The notes: generated from the letters alone by a model not told the origin. A stretch of 64,000 nucleotides of DNA from QPIN01 sp965224575 (GCA_965224575.1 CBDCZQ010000003.1:1-64000); one strand, 5' to 3'; shown: positions 7,058 to 15,627, numbered from the stretch's first letter. A program made the numbers and translations.

Positions 7058-8655
7058 CAATATTACTCATTGGCTCGCTTTCAACATTTACAGCACAAGC
7101 CGCTTGGAATACAAATTTTAGAGGTGCGCAAACCGCCGCACAAAACAACCTTGATTCTCGTGGAATTATTGCGAACATGAAGCGGACAATAACTGCCGCT
7201 CAATACAAAACAATTAACAATTTTCCACAAAAAGCGGTATTTAATGCACCCGTTCCTTATTCCGCACCGGCTACAGTATCACGTGGCTTAACAATTCCTA
7301 AAGCAACATTGGGTGGAGCTGCAAAAAGAATTGCTTTAGGTGGTGCAAGATTTGGTGGTGTAGGTTTAGCAATGGCTGTAGCAGTAGAAGTTGCTGGTTA
7401 TGCTTATGAGCACTATACAGAAGAGGAAATGCTTGCAGACCCAAGTATCATTGATGGAGACTACAAAGATATAACACATGAAGTTACTACTGAAGTAATA
7501 GAATATGGCCCTTGGCAAACACAAGGTCAATGTGCAACAAGTCAGGGTTTCTGGGACTGCCCCGATGTAGGTTCAAACCCAAACATTTGTGGTACAGACC
7601 TAGGCGGAACATGTGATTTTAAATCAGAATTTTCACATACAGATCCGTATGGATATGGAGACTTCTATAATTTATATAAACGTACGCAAATAGGTACAAC
7701 ACCTGTAATAACCAATGAGCCGGTTCCTATTGATGATTTTTATGATGATGTTGTTGAATCTATGAGTGATGAAGAATTTGAAGAATTTATAAATGATTCA
7801 AATGTAAAACCACAAATAGTATCAACTCCTGAATACCAATCAGTTGATACAGATGCAGAAAACGACTTTAATAGCTTGACAGATATACTTCCTAATGGCT
7901 TTCCAGATACAAGCACATTACCAACGGTTATAGATTCAAATGATAATAATTTTGATTCTTTAACTGTACCAGAATATGATAACGTACCATTAACAGATAC
8001 AGAAATAACAACAACTCCTGAATACAATACAATAGTCGATACACAGACAAGTACACAAGTTGATCCCGTTAATTTCACAGAAACAAAAACAATTGTAACA
8101 ACGACAACAACGGTAGATTCAGGAACAGGTGAGGTTGTCGATACATCAACTAAAACAGAAACAAGGGTATATCCAAGGCCTGATCTTAACCCAGCAAATA
8201 ACCCAAACCCAGACCCAACAAGCCCAAATCCTAATCCAAACCTAGACCCAACAACAAGCACAACTACAACTAGTAATGCGCCTAGTCCATCGGGTTCACC
8301 GACTCAAGTTGAAGTTACAAATTTTCCAGCACCTAGTAACATACTTCCAGAATCACAATGTGAAAAAACCCCCAATGCGTTAGGTTGTTTAGATGTGGGC
8401 GATGATCTACCAAAACCACCGGATATACCAGAATATGAAGTTCCTTTCGAAGTAACCCCGTTTGCTCTGACAACTAATGCTCAATGTCCTGTACCTATTT
8501 CTTTTACATTGTCTGAATTTCTAGGTGCAGATACCTATGAGCTTTCATATCAACCCATATGTGATTTCGCAACTATGCTTAAGCCTTTAATTATTGCTAT
8601 TGGCTTTCTTCTTTCATTCTTTATTATCTCTGGAACAGTTAGGGGTGAAACATGA
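7036..8655 (+). CDS. TspB/pIII-like adsorption (tip) protein
   Basis: 539 aa. It has a signal peptide (1-22, ending TAQA), a soluble N-terminal region with paired Cys around residues 165-190, and a long Thr/Asp/Pro-rich linker. The low-complexity PNPDPTSPNPNPN stretch falls near residues 390-410. The C-terminal module has Cys residues and a membrane anchor (LIIAIGFLLSFFIISG). The C-terminal pattern CPVPISFTLS...YQPICDFA followed by the anchor resembles the TspB-type C-terminus of Neisseria filamentous phages. This protein should bind the host receptor, so it is the expected site of host-range variation. Its stop overlaps the next start. Confidence 0.8.
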   Translation: MDNNIKLTILLIGSLSTFTAQAAWNTNFRGAQTAAQNNLDSRGIIANMKRTITAAQYKTINNFPQKAVFNAPVPYSAPATVSRGLTIPKATLGGAAKRIALGGARFGGVGLAMAVAVEVAGYAYEHYTEEEMLADPSIIDGDYKDITHEVTTEVIEYGPWQTQGQCATSQGFWDCPDVGSNPNICGTDLGGTCDFKSEFSHTDPYGYGDFYNLYKRTQIGTTPVITNEPVPIDDFYDDVVESMSDEEFEEFINDSNVKPQIVSTPEYQSVDTDAENDFNSLTDILPNGFPDTSTLPTVIDSNDNNFDSLTVPEYDNVPLTDTEITTTPEYNTIVDTQTSTQVDPVNFTETKTIVTTTTTVDSGTGEVVDTSTKTETRVYPRPDLNPANNPNPDPTSPNPNPNLDPTTSTTTTSNAPSPSGSPTQVEVTNFPAPSNILPESQCEKTPNALGCLDVGDDLPKPPDIPEYEVPFEVTPFALTTNAQCPVPISFTLSEFLGADTYELSYQPICDFATMLKPLIIAIGFLLSFFIISGTVRGET

Positions 8656-8930
8656 ATTTTGTAGGTATACTTTCGTGGATGATGTCCTCCATTGGAGCAA
8701 AGATTCTAGTTTCACTAGGCATGGGGTTTATCAGTTATGGAGCAATTACAGTGGCGGCTCAAGCTATGATTGCAACTTTTTCTACCTCATGGTCTGGCCT
8801 CCCAACCGCTGTTTTATCAATATTTTCATTAGCCGGATTCCCACAGGCTTTAGGTGTAATCATAGGGGCATATCTAGCAAAACTAGCTTTAAACAAATTA
8901 TCCAAAGTTGGCCGGATACCCAGTAATTAA
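8652..8930 (+). CDS. DUF2523 (pVI-like) minor coat protein
   Basis: 92 aa, very hydrophobic, with about three membrane segments and a basic C-terminus. It lies between the adsorption protein and Zot, the standard place for DUF2523/pVI tip proteins that anchor pIII to the virion end. The start overlaps the upstream stop (ATGA); zot begins 2 bases after its stop. Confidence 0.78.
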   Translation: MNFVGILSWMMSSIGAKILVSLGMGFISYGAITVAAQAMIATFSTSWSGLPTAVLSIFSLAGFPQALGVIIGAYLAKLALNKLSKVGRIPSN

Positions 8931-8932
8931 AA

Positions 8933-9931
8933 ATGATTAATCTAATTACAGGAACACCGGGATCTGGAAAAACCTCTTACGCTCTTCAATTTATGATTGA
9001 CCAGTTAAAAGGTTCAAAGCGAAAAATATATGTCCATGGAATCCCAAATCTAAAAATCCCACATGAACAAATATACTGTTCATCAAAAACATGTGATCAT
9101 TGCTCCAATATAGATATATCAAAACTTGACCCGTCTTTAATGGCTGATCGTTGGCATGAATACGCACCAGAAGGATCTGTCTATTTTTTAGATGAGGCAC
9201 AAAATATATACCGTCCAAGATCATCAGCCTCAAAAGTCCCTGAATCAGTAGCCGCTTTTGAAGTTCATAGACATAAAGGTTTGGATTTTTTCTTAATCAC
9301 ACAAAACCCAAGATTAATAGATGCAAATATACGGGCTTTAGTATCAAGACATATACATCTAAAACCAACGTGGGCAGGGCGTTTCCAATACGAATGGCCG
9401 GAAACAAAAGATAGTATACAGTCAACAACGGATGCAATACGGTCAACCTACAAATTAGACAAAAAAACCTTTGCTCTTTACAAATCTGCATCAATCCATA
9501 CAAAACAAAAAAGAGTGATACCTACCGCTTTATATGTGATATTAATATCATTTTTAGTGCTAGGATTTCTTTCATATAATGTCTATCACCGTATGAATCC
9601 AGAAAAGCCAAATGACATTATTGCAAAAAATAAAGTAATAAAAACACCCGTAGCAGGGGCTGACGTTCAGGAAGACACGGCTACGGGTGTTTATATGGCT
9701 GAAATAAAGGCATACACAATCAAACAGCTTTTATTGATTTCATACAAACTAGACTATGATGAAGATAAGTTGCCAATATCATGTAATGTTTACAGCTCTA
9801 AAACCTATAAATGTCTAATACCTAAATCAATATCAAAACGTTATAAGCAAAGTTTTTGTGAAAAAGACCTGTGTTTTACATTTCTACCTTTTCCAGTCAC
9901 TACTACTCAACCAAATGAGGTATCTACATGA
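8933..9931 (+). CDS. zot: Zot/pI inner-membrane assembly ATPase
   Basis: 332 aa. Walker A is GTPGSGKT (residues 7-14) and Walker B is VYFLDEAQ (83-90). The sequence FLITQNPRLIDANIRALVSRH is typical of the Zot ATPase domain. A Cys cluster (C49, C54, C57) is inserted after the nucleotide domain start. One membrane span lies at about 196-217, followed by a periplasmic C-terminus with Cys pairs. This is the pI-type motor that drives virion extrusion through a secretin. No secretin gene is present, so the phage probably borrows a host secretin, as CTXphi does. Confidence 0.92.
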   Translation: MINLITGTPGSGKTSYALQFMIDQLKGSKRKIYVHGIPNLKIPHEQIYCSSKTCDHCSNIDISKLDPSLMADRWHEYAPEGSVYFLDEAQNIYRPRSSASKVPESVAAFEVHRHKGLDFFLITQNPRLIDANIRALVSRHIHLKPTWAGRFQYEWPETKDSIQSTTDAIRSTYKLDKKTFALYKSASIHTKQKRVIPTALYVILISFLVLGFLSYNVYHRMNPEKPNDIIAKNKVIKTPVAGADVQEDTATGVYMAEIKAYTIKQLLLISYKLDYDEDKLPISCNVYSSKTYKCLIPKSISKRYKQSFCEKDLCFTFLPFPVTTTQPNEVST

Positions 9932-10032
9932 ATAACATCATAAATACATTATTCAGAGCCATGACCTATGATTTATATCGGTTTATGAAACGTAAACTAC
10001 AAAAAAAAGATAACAGAAATTACCGTTCTTGA
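9928..10032 (+). CDS. 34-aa basic protein overlapping zot
   Basis: Copy B of 3651-3755. ATGA overlap with the zot stop; basic and Tyr-rich. About 180 non-coding bases separate it from dif, and these may contain phage ssDNA origin or packaging structures. Confidence 0.45.
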   Translation: MNNIINTLFRAMTYDLYRFMKRKLQKKDNRNYRS

Positions 10033-10212
10033 TCTTGTGCCGCTCGTAAGCACTTTCACATGCTCTTGGCACATTTACGCTTTTAACAGCAATTCGTTTA
10101 TCAGATAAAATTAAAATCTTTTCAACTTCATTACCTAATTGATTTCTTTTGATTTAAAGAAGAATAGCGGCTTTTACTCACCAGAAAATCTTCTTATCAT
10201 TGGCCAACAATA

Positions 10213-10240
10213 ACTTCGCATAATGTATATTATGTTAAAT
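10213..10240 (+). other. dif: Chromosomal dif site (XerCD recombination)
   Basis: XerC arm ACTTCGCATAA (10213-10223), centre TGTATA (10224-10229), XerD arm TTATGTTAAAT (10230-10240). From the centre through the XerD arm it equals the E. coli dif consensus; the XerC arm differs only in its outermost bases. XerCD resolves chromosome dimers here under FtsK control, so this point marks the replication terminus. The left arm is shared with the phage, as expected after CTXphi-type integration, which rebuilds a working dif. Confidence 0.93.
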
Positions 10241-10299
10241 AGTAGTGCATACTATGTCTATGTAATCTATGTCAATATAGTTAAAATAGGTATAGTCAA

Positions 10300-10539
10300 A
10301 TGTTTCCTAACCCTTTAATATGTACACTATGTAAACCGTGTGGACTAAACAATGGAAAAAGTTCAGACATACAAAATTATCAAGATTCTGGTCGTCAAAG
10401 ATTAGCTGACATTACCCTACGAAGACGAAATAAAAACACAGAAATAACTCAAAATCTTGAAGTTATTATCGAAGCAATTACAAAAGATAGAGTTTATACT
10501 GGAAATGAACAAAAAAGTAAAAAAATAAACCTCTTTTAA
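10300..10539 (+). pseudogene. Possible tnpB C-terminal remnant (Tn554-type)
   Basis: 79 codons with a short NPLICTLCKPC segment near the start. Tn554-type TnpB recombinases often carry an NPL-x-C-x-x-C tail, and the reading frame abuts the tnpC-like start as TAAATG, the usual order. No recombinase catalytic motifs remain. It is probably decayed; it could also be a chance reading frame. Confidence 0.3.
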
Positions 10540-10963
10540 ATGACTGATAAAACAGCAGGTTTAGCAAAAGCCAGACAAGAACGTAGTCTTAAAAAACGCC
10601 GTTTGGTAGAAGCAAGCTATTAATGAATTACAGGAACGTAATGAAGCCATAACCTTTAAGGGGGTTGCCCTTTTAGCTGGTGTCAGTAGACAGTTTTTGT
10701 ATAACAACTTCAAAAGTTCTATTGAGGATTTACGAAAAAAAACTAAAAGTTCTACTTCGACTATTGATGGAATAACTGTACCCTCTAGAACTTTTGAAGA
10801 GTCTCAACATATCGAGGCACTGTTAAGAACTAAAATTAAAAACCTCAAAAAAGAATTAGGTTCAGTGCGACATGAAAATGCCAAGTTAAAAAATCAACTA
10901 GAAAAAGAACGTGGAACATCTGAGCATTGGAGACAAAACTGGATTAAAGCAAAATCTAAGTAA
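10540..10963 (+). pseudogene. Frameshifted tnpC-like gene (DUF6262, Tn554 family)
   Basis: The N-terminus starts at 10540 (MTDKTAGLAKARQERSLKKR...) and stops at 10623. Removing one base near 10614 restores a continuous frame through INELQERNEAITFKGVALL and AGVSRQFLYNN to 10963. Lys/Arg-rich start, winged-helix-like GVSRxFLY motif and C-terminal coiled coil (ALLRTKIKNLKKELGSVRHE) are typical of DUF6262/TnpC accessory proteins of Tn554-type transposons. With the tnpA and tnpB genes missing, this is a dead transposon end next to dif. Confidence 0.65.
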
Positions 10964-11068
10964 AATAGCAGAGTGCATTGCACCATGATTTATCCTCTAG
11001 GTTATTAATTAGAAGCTTTGTAATCTATTGTCATACTTGCATCACAAGAGTTCATTTTTTCGAGTCCG

Positions 11069-11425
11069 TTAATCTGGTTCAACCAAAGTAGCTAGAATAG
11101 CTAGAACTTCATCAACAATCTTAGTCGGTGCAGTTTCAACTTTAGTAGCCTTGCGAGCCACTAAGTCAGCCATTCGTATTCCATTAATTAATACAACGCC
11201 TTGCGTATCTATTCCTGAACCCATTAATGTGACTGTAAACCCTTCTATTCTGGCATAGTTCCCACCTTGTGTAATAGGTGCAATGAGCGTGATACCCAGC
11301 CGATTAAATGCCTTGGGTGATAGGACTAGGCAAGGACGAAAATCACCCTTAATTTCTTTTCCTGCTATCGGGTTTAAACAGACTCTCACAATATCCCCTC
11401 TATCGAATATTGCTTTCCTTACCAT
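11069..11425 (-). CDS. MazF/PemK-family toxin
   Basis: 118 aa. It has the typical PemK/MazF opening (FDRGDIVRVCLNPIAGKEIKG, with DFRPCLVLSPKAFN after it) and the later ITQGG and DQ-like GVVLINGIRMADL segments. These ribosome-independent or ribosome-associated mRNA interferases cut RNA when free of antitoxin. The gene overlaps the 3' end of the antitoxin gene by 7 bases, the usual order for this family. It most resembles the ChpB branch. A chromosomal stabiliser or defence role is inference. Confidence 0.88.
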   Translation of the reverse strand: MVRKAIFDRGDIVRVCLNPIAGKEIKGDFRPCLVLSPKAFNRLGITLIAPITQGGNYARIEGFTVTLMGSGIDTQGVVLINGIRMADLVARKATKVETAPTKIVDEVLAILATLVEPD

Positions 11426-11676
11426 TTCTCAGCCCCTACTTCGGGTGTATTATCCCAGTCAATCAATTCTTGAGGCATCGGGGCAGATTCATCACATTTC
11501 GCTAACAGTTCGGTCAGCGTATATTTAGGTTTTATTTGAGTCGGGACAATAACTATTCGTCCGTTATCATCTTGAATATCAAGATTGTCACCAATCTTTA
11601 AACTGTATTTTTTTAAAATAGTTGCAGGAATAATCATCCCTGTTGAATTGCCTATTTTTCTGACTAAGGTTTGCAT
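11419..11676 (-). CDS. AbrB-type antitoxin (MazE/ChpS-like)
   Basis: 85 aa. The N-terminal swapped-hairpin AbrB domain reads MQTLVRKIGNSTGMIIPATI, then LKIGDNLDIQDDNGRIVIVP. The acidic C-terminal tail (residues about 55-85) would occupy the toxin's RNA-binding face. It is the first gene of the pair, so antitoxin is made first and probably autorepresses through the sites at 11692-11752. Confidence 0.87.
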   Translation of the reverse strand: MQTLVRKIGNSTGMIIPATILKKYSLKIGDNLDIQDDNGRIVIVPTQIKPKYTLTELLAKCDESAPMPQELIDWDNTPEVGAEKW

Positions 11677-11691
11677 TAAAAAAACACCCGA

Positions 11692-11752
11692 GTGATAACA
11701 AAGTTACCACCATTCTACATCTTTATTCTATTGTGTCAACAATGTGATAACA
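11692..11752 (-). promoter_or_regulatory. Toxin-antitoxin operator repeats
   Basis: GTGATAACA occurs at 11692-11700 and again at 11744-11752, 52 bases apart, in the 86-base spacer upstream of the antitoxin gene. Two identical 9-mers in this place fit operator sites for the MazE/MazF-type complex. The promoter should lie between or around them. Confidence 0.5.
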
Positions 11753-11762
11753 TTTGCAAGGA

Positions 11763-12281
11763 TTAAGCCGCCCAGTTATCTTTCCAGCCTAAATATTTCC
11801 CAGTATCGAATTTCTCTAGCGTATTGCTATCCCAGTGTTTCTCATATTCTTTGCGAAACGCTTTAGCGGTTTCAAACGCCAATTCATCAATCTGACATTG
11901 ATAATCTTCAATGTTGCCTACTTGAAAAACCTTATTCCGCCTTTTACCTGTATGGTCTTTCCAATTTACCGAGTAAATGAGATAAGTAAGCGGTGATTTT
12001 TTACGGCTATCGGTATAGCATCTTTTTGTGATGCCTAGAACGCCTGTTGATTTATTACTGATGGGGTCATATTCTTTACGGTTGGGCTTAACATCCATTA
12101 CTATTGCCAACTGGTCACGCCAGCTAATAGCTGCTTTCAGAGCTTTCCCTCGTCCGCCCCAATGCCTTGCTGAAAATAGTCGACTTTTTTCAATACGGTT
12201 CTTTTTAATCCGAACTTGAAAATTATTCTTGGTGGGTTCAGTAATCCAGCGTTGATTTAATATTGATTTGTTTTCTAGCAA
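11763..12281 (-). CDS. AP2/ERF-type DNA-binding domain protein
   Basis: 172 aa. The N-terminal part carries an AP2-like unit (NFQVRIKKN...RLFSARHWGGRGKALKAA...WRDQL, residues about 20-58). A second unit (GVLGITKRCY...YLIYSVNWKDHTGKRRNKVFQV) follows at about 80-120 with a helix (AFETAKAFRKEYEKHW) after it. Bacterial AP2 proteins are commonly found in mobile DNA, sometimes next to HNH nucleases; none is present here. A DNA-binding role is likely, the target unknown. Confidence 0.7.
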   Translation of the reverse strand: MLENKSILNQRWITEPTKNNFQVRIKKNRIEKSRLFSARHWGGRGKALKAAISWRDQLAIVMDVKPNRKEYDPISNKSTGVLGITKRCYTDSRKKSPLTYLIYSVNWKDHTGKRRNKVFQVGNIEDYQCQIDELAFETAKAFRKEYEKHWDSNTLEKFDTGKYLGWKDNWAA

Positions 12282-12309
12282 AATTTATCCTAGCTAATCT
12301 GTTTCATGC

Positions 12310-14310
12310 TTATTTCTTAACCTCCGCTAATCCATCTAACCAAGATTGAACCCTCTGAGCATTAGGACTGCCTACTTTTTTAAATAATTTCAGACTTAAG
12401 AGCCAATAGCGTTTTGCCTCGGCTGGATTGCCTCGCTTTTGATACACAACTCCTAAATTGGCGTAAATACTCGCCAGCCCCTCTTTATGCCCTAAGGCTT
12501 CATAGATCGCTAATGATTTTTGATAAAACTCAATCGCTTTATCCAGTTCGCCTCGCGTTTGATACACAATCCCTAAATTACCGTAATTATCCGCCAGCCC
12601 CTCTTTACCCCCTAAGGCTTCTTCAATCGCTAATGATTTTTGATAAAACCCAATCGCTTTATCCAGCTCGTCTCGCGTTCCATACACATTCCCTAAATTG
12701 GTGTAATTACTCGCCAGCCCCTCTTTATGCCCTAAGGCTTCATAGATCGCTAATGATTTTTGATAAAACTCAATCGCTTTATCTAGCTCGCCTCGCGTTT
12801 GATACACAATCCCTAAATTACCGTAATTATCCGCCAGCCCCGCTTTACGCCCTAAGGCTTCATTGATCGCTAATGATTTTTGATAAAATTCAATCGCTTT
12901 ATCCAGTTCGCCTCGCGTTTTATACACAATCCCTAAATTGGTGTAATTATCCGCCAGCCCTGCTTTACGCCCTAAGGCTTCTTCAATCGCTAATGATTTT
13001 TGATAAAACTCAATCGCTTTATCCAGTTCGCCTCGCGTTCGATACACAGTCCCTAAATTACCGTAATTATCCGCCAGCCCCGCTTTACGCCCTAAGGCTT
13101 CATAGATCGCTAATGATTTTTGATAAAACTCAATCGCTTTATCCATCTCGCCTCGCGTTTTATACACAACTCCTAAATTGGTGTAATTAATCGCCAGCCC
13201 CTCTTTACGCCCTAAGGCTTCTTCAATCGCTAATGATTTTTGATAAAACTCAATTGCTTTATCCAGTTCGCCTCGCGTTTGATACACATTCCCTAAATTA
13301 CCGTAATCACTCGCCAGCCCCGCTTTACGCCCTAAGGCTTCATTGATCGCTAATGATTTTTGATAAAACTCAATCGCTTTATCCATCTCGCCTCGCGTTT
13401 TATACACAACTCCTAAATTGGTGTAATTAATCGCCAGCCCCTCTTTACGCCCTAAGGCTTCTTCAATCGCTAATGATTTTTGATAAAACTCAATCGCTTT
13501 ATCCAGTTCGCCTCGCGTTTGATACACATTCCCTAAATTGGTGTAAGCAATAGATATATATTTTTTATCTTGATGGTTTTCACCCCATGCCAATACTTTA
13601 TTATAAGCAACAATTGCTTGGTCTAATTCACCCACACGATTGAATAAAAGTCCTAACGGATTCCAGCTATTAGGATTATTCGGGTTTAGTTCAGTCGCAC
13701 GACGATAAGCTTTTAAGGCTTGTTGGGTATTATCTAAAAAGGCTAATGCGCCTAAATTTCGATAGGCTTTTGCAGTTTCTAGGGCTTCTTGTTCGCCTTT
13801 TTGTGCCGCTTTGGAAAAAATCTGCTTAGCTTTTTCCGTATCACCTTGGGCTAAAGCAGTCATGGCCACTTCGATTTGTGCTTTACTGCCTAAAGTACCT
13901 TCTCCTTTTCTTAAATCACGGATTGTTTGTTCTAAGGTTTTAATATATTCCTTGTTATTATCCAGCTTGGATAATATTTGTGAATTATTTACTAAAATCT
14001 TAACAAGTTGGCTATTAGTTTTGTCTGCTTTTTTTTCTAATCGATCAGATTGGACAGCTGTCTCTGCTGATTCTCTACGGCTATCCATAATATCTACAAT
14101 TGATAGACCAAACCCTACCAAGCTAATTAATGTAAATAGACCTGTCACAAAGGGATGTTTACCACAGAATTCAATGCCAAAGTGAATTTTTTGCCAGATA
14201 GATTTAGGCAAAATTTGTTTTTTCTCTCTTGTTGAAGACAACATATTAAAGATTTTTTTTTCTTTATTCACTCGGCGTCTAGGTGATTTATTATTAGGCT
14301 TAGCCATCAT
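12310..14310 (-). CDS. Membrane-anchored protein with ~10 near-identical TPR repeats
   Basis: 666 aa. It has a basic N-terminus, a membrane span near residues 54-74 (FVTGLFTLISLVGFGLSIVD), a coiled coil (about 80-135), two or three ordinary TPRs, then about ten 40-residue TPRs of the kinesin-light-chain/NPHP3 type (YTNLGVVYKTRGEMDKAIEF, then YQKSLAI.EALGRKEGLA). The repeats are nearly identical also at DNA level, so they arose recently. Such proteins act as scaffolds for protein partners. No catalytic domain is visible. Confidence 0.85.
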   Translation of the reverse strand: MMAKPNNKSPRRRVNKEKKIFNMLSSTREKKQILPKSIWQKIHFGIEFCGKHPFVTGLFTLISLVGFGLSIVDIMDSRRESAETAVQSDRLEKKADKTNSQLVKILVNNSQILSKLDNNKEYIKTLEQTIRDLRKGEGTLGSKAQIEVAMTALAQGDTEKAKQIFSKAAQKGEQEALETAKAYRNLGALAFLDNTQQALKAYRRATELNPNNPNSWNPLGLLFNRVGELDQAIVAYNKVLAWGENHQDKKYISIAYTNLGNVYQTRGELDKAIEFYQKSLAIEEALGRKEGLAINYTNLGVVYKTRGEMDKAIEFYQKSLAINEALGRKAGLASDYGNLGNVYQTRGELDKAIEFYQKSLAIEEALGRKEGLAINYTNLGVVYKTRGEMDKAIEFYQKSLAIYEALGRKAGLADNYGNLGTVYRTRGELDKAIEFYQKSLAIEEALGRKAGLADNYTNLGIVYKTRGELDKAIEFYQKSLAINEALGRKAGLADNYGNLGIVYQTRGELDKAIEFYQKSLAIYEALGHKEGLASNYTNLGNVYGTRDELDKAIGFYQKSLAIEEALGGKEGLADNYGNLGIVYQTRGELDKAIEFYQKSLAIYEALGHKEGLASIYANLGVVYQKRGNPAEAKRYWLLSLKLFKKVGSPNAQRVQSWLDGLAEVKK
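12412..13555 (-). repeat. 120-bp tandem repeat array inside the TPR gene
   Basis: A 120-bp unit (three TPR half-turns, 40 codons) recurs about 9.5 times. The marker CCCTAAGGCTT recurs every 120 bases at about 12490, 12610, 12730, 12850, 12970, 13090, 13210, 13330 and 13450. Alternating sub-variants (EEALGRK/NEALGRK/YEALGHK) suggest duplication of two-unit blocks. Slippage or recombination here could change copy number without breaking the frame. Confidence 0.9.
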
Positions 14311-14456
14311 TTTATTATTATCAGATTATGCGAGTTAGCATATGTTTTCAGGTTTTATGAATAAGATTATTCAGGCCGTTACAGATAGCTTTAACTTTCT
14401 ATTTCCAAAAATTAATTACCATAATCGCTTAAATTTTCTTTGGGATCAACTCATAT

Positions 14457-15173
14457 TCATAAAGTAAAGAATGGGGAAATTAAGCGAGTGAACGCTTTTT
14501 TTTCTTTGGCATAAGCTAAAGTTTTTCGCACGGTTTTCGTATTAGGGTGATCTTTACCTAATTTCATTTCGAATGTCACCAATGCCTGCTCAAAATACCC
14601 AATGGCTTTTTGAGTCTCGCCCAATGCTTTCCAAGCCGATCCTAAGTTATTTCGATCTATTGCCACTCTAGAATGATCTTCCCCAAGGGTTTTAAGATTA
14701 CTGCTTAACGCCAGCTCAAAATACTCAATGCCTTTTTGATACTCGCCCAATGAATACCAAGAACCACCTAAGTTATTTCGATCTGTCGCCACTTTAGGAT
14801 GATCTTCCCCAACCGTTTTAAGGTCACTGCTTAAGGCCAGCTCATAATACCCAATAGCTTTTTGAAACTTTCCAAGCTGAACCTAAGTTATTTCGACGAA
14901 CTGCCACATCAGGGTGATCTTCCCCAACAGTTTTAAGATCACTGCTTAACGCCAGCTCAAAATACTCAATGGCTTCTTGATAGTTGGCTAATGTATAGTT
15001 AACCTCACCAGCTTTATTTAAATAGAGTGTGTTTTTAGGTGCCAACCGCACTGCTTTTTCGCAATGTTCAACTGCCTCTGCATAATGAATGACATCTTCT
15101 GCTATTAAACCCTGTTGATAAGCGGCTTCGGCAGCGGCGTTTTTCAAGATAGTTGTCGCCTAAAGTTGTTAAA
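14457..15173 (-). pseudogene. Decayed TPR (kinesin-light-chain-like) gene
   Basis: TPR units of the type NNLGSAWKALGE.QKAI.YFELAL and LKTVGEDHP run through the whole stretch, but in broken frames. One shift lies near 15147, where LGDNYLE continues as KNAAAEAAYQQGL at a run of A residues. A second is a short deletion with frameshift near 14867-14873, where SAWK should continue into ALGE.QKAIGYYELA. The 5' end is replaced by the transposase remnant from 15174. It was probably a homologue of the STAND/TPR type; only TPRs remain. Confidence 0.75.
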
Positions 15174-15627
15174 TTATGCCGCCTTTTTTCTTTCCCTTTC
15201 TATTTTTTTATTTTCTGGATTTAAATAAACTTCCTTGACTGCATCCCAATTTCTTATTTCACCACTCCAGCGGTTAGGATGGTTTAATTTTGCTTGTGTA
15301 TAAACCGCCTTACGATGCCTTAATATTTGATTATCTTTGCCCGTATGACGCTGTTCTGGTGTGACAAATTTAATCGAACTATGCAGATGCTCTTTGTTAT
15401 ACCATCCTACAAAAGACTGTACCCAGTCTCTTGCTGCTGTTAACCCTGAAAAGGGCTTCTCTGGAAATTCTGGCCTATATTTCAAGGTCCGAAATAGAGA
15501 TTCTGAATAAGGATTATCATTACTGATTGAGGGTCGGCTGAATGAAGGCATCACACCCAGTTCCTGCAGTGTTGCCAGCATAGTGGCACCTTTCATCGGG
15601 CTGCCATTATCTGAATGTGTAAATACC
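15174..15627 (-). pseudogene. IS3-family transposase C-terminal remnant
   Basis: The frame reads VFTHSDNGSPMKGATMLATL into GVMPSFSRPSISNDNPYSES, then LFRTLKYRPEFPEKPFSG and WYNKEHLHSSIKFVTPEQRH. This is the end of an IS3-type DDE integrase core; THSDNGSP holds the second catalytic Asp and the third acidic residue lies in NDNPYSESLF. The first half of the enzyme is absent. It is joined at its 5' side to an unrelated IS481-type N-terminus. Confidence 0.8.

Larger units (their letters stand above)
3947..10223 (+). mobile_element. Complete inovirus prophage, copy B
   Basis: One full 6,277-bp unit runs from the attP junction to dif. Order: divergent regulatory pair on the minus strand, two small genes, HUH Rep, ssDNA-binding protein, major coat, 100-aa protein, 22-aa protein, TspB/pIII-like, DUF2523, Zot, 34-aa protein. 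It encodes no integrase or transposase, consistent with use of host XerCD. All capsid and assembly roles are represented, so this looks like a competent phage rather than a satellite. Confidence 0.92.

Noticed and set aside
1..10240. A satellite phage, or a plasmid joined to the chromosome by assembly error.
   Set aside because: The unit has replication, coat, tip and Zot genes, and it ends precisely at a dif site with the shared XerC arm, as a true integrated inovirus would.
12414..13190. Plus-strand reading frames across the TPR array.
   Set aside because: They follow the 120-bp repeat in antisense, giving repetitive SLYPVRLAFDTQ-type sequence, and lack ribosome-binding sites.
12412..13555. 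The regular repeat as a CRISPR array.
   Set aside because: Units are contiguous 120-mers coding for TPRs with no unique spacers and no cas genes.
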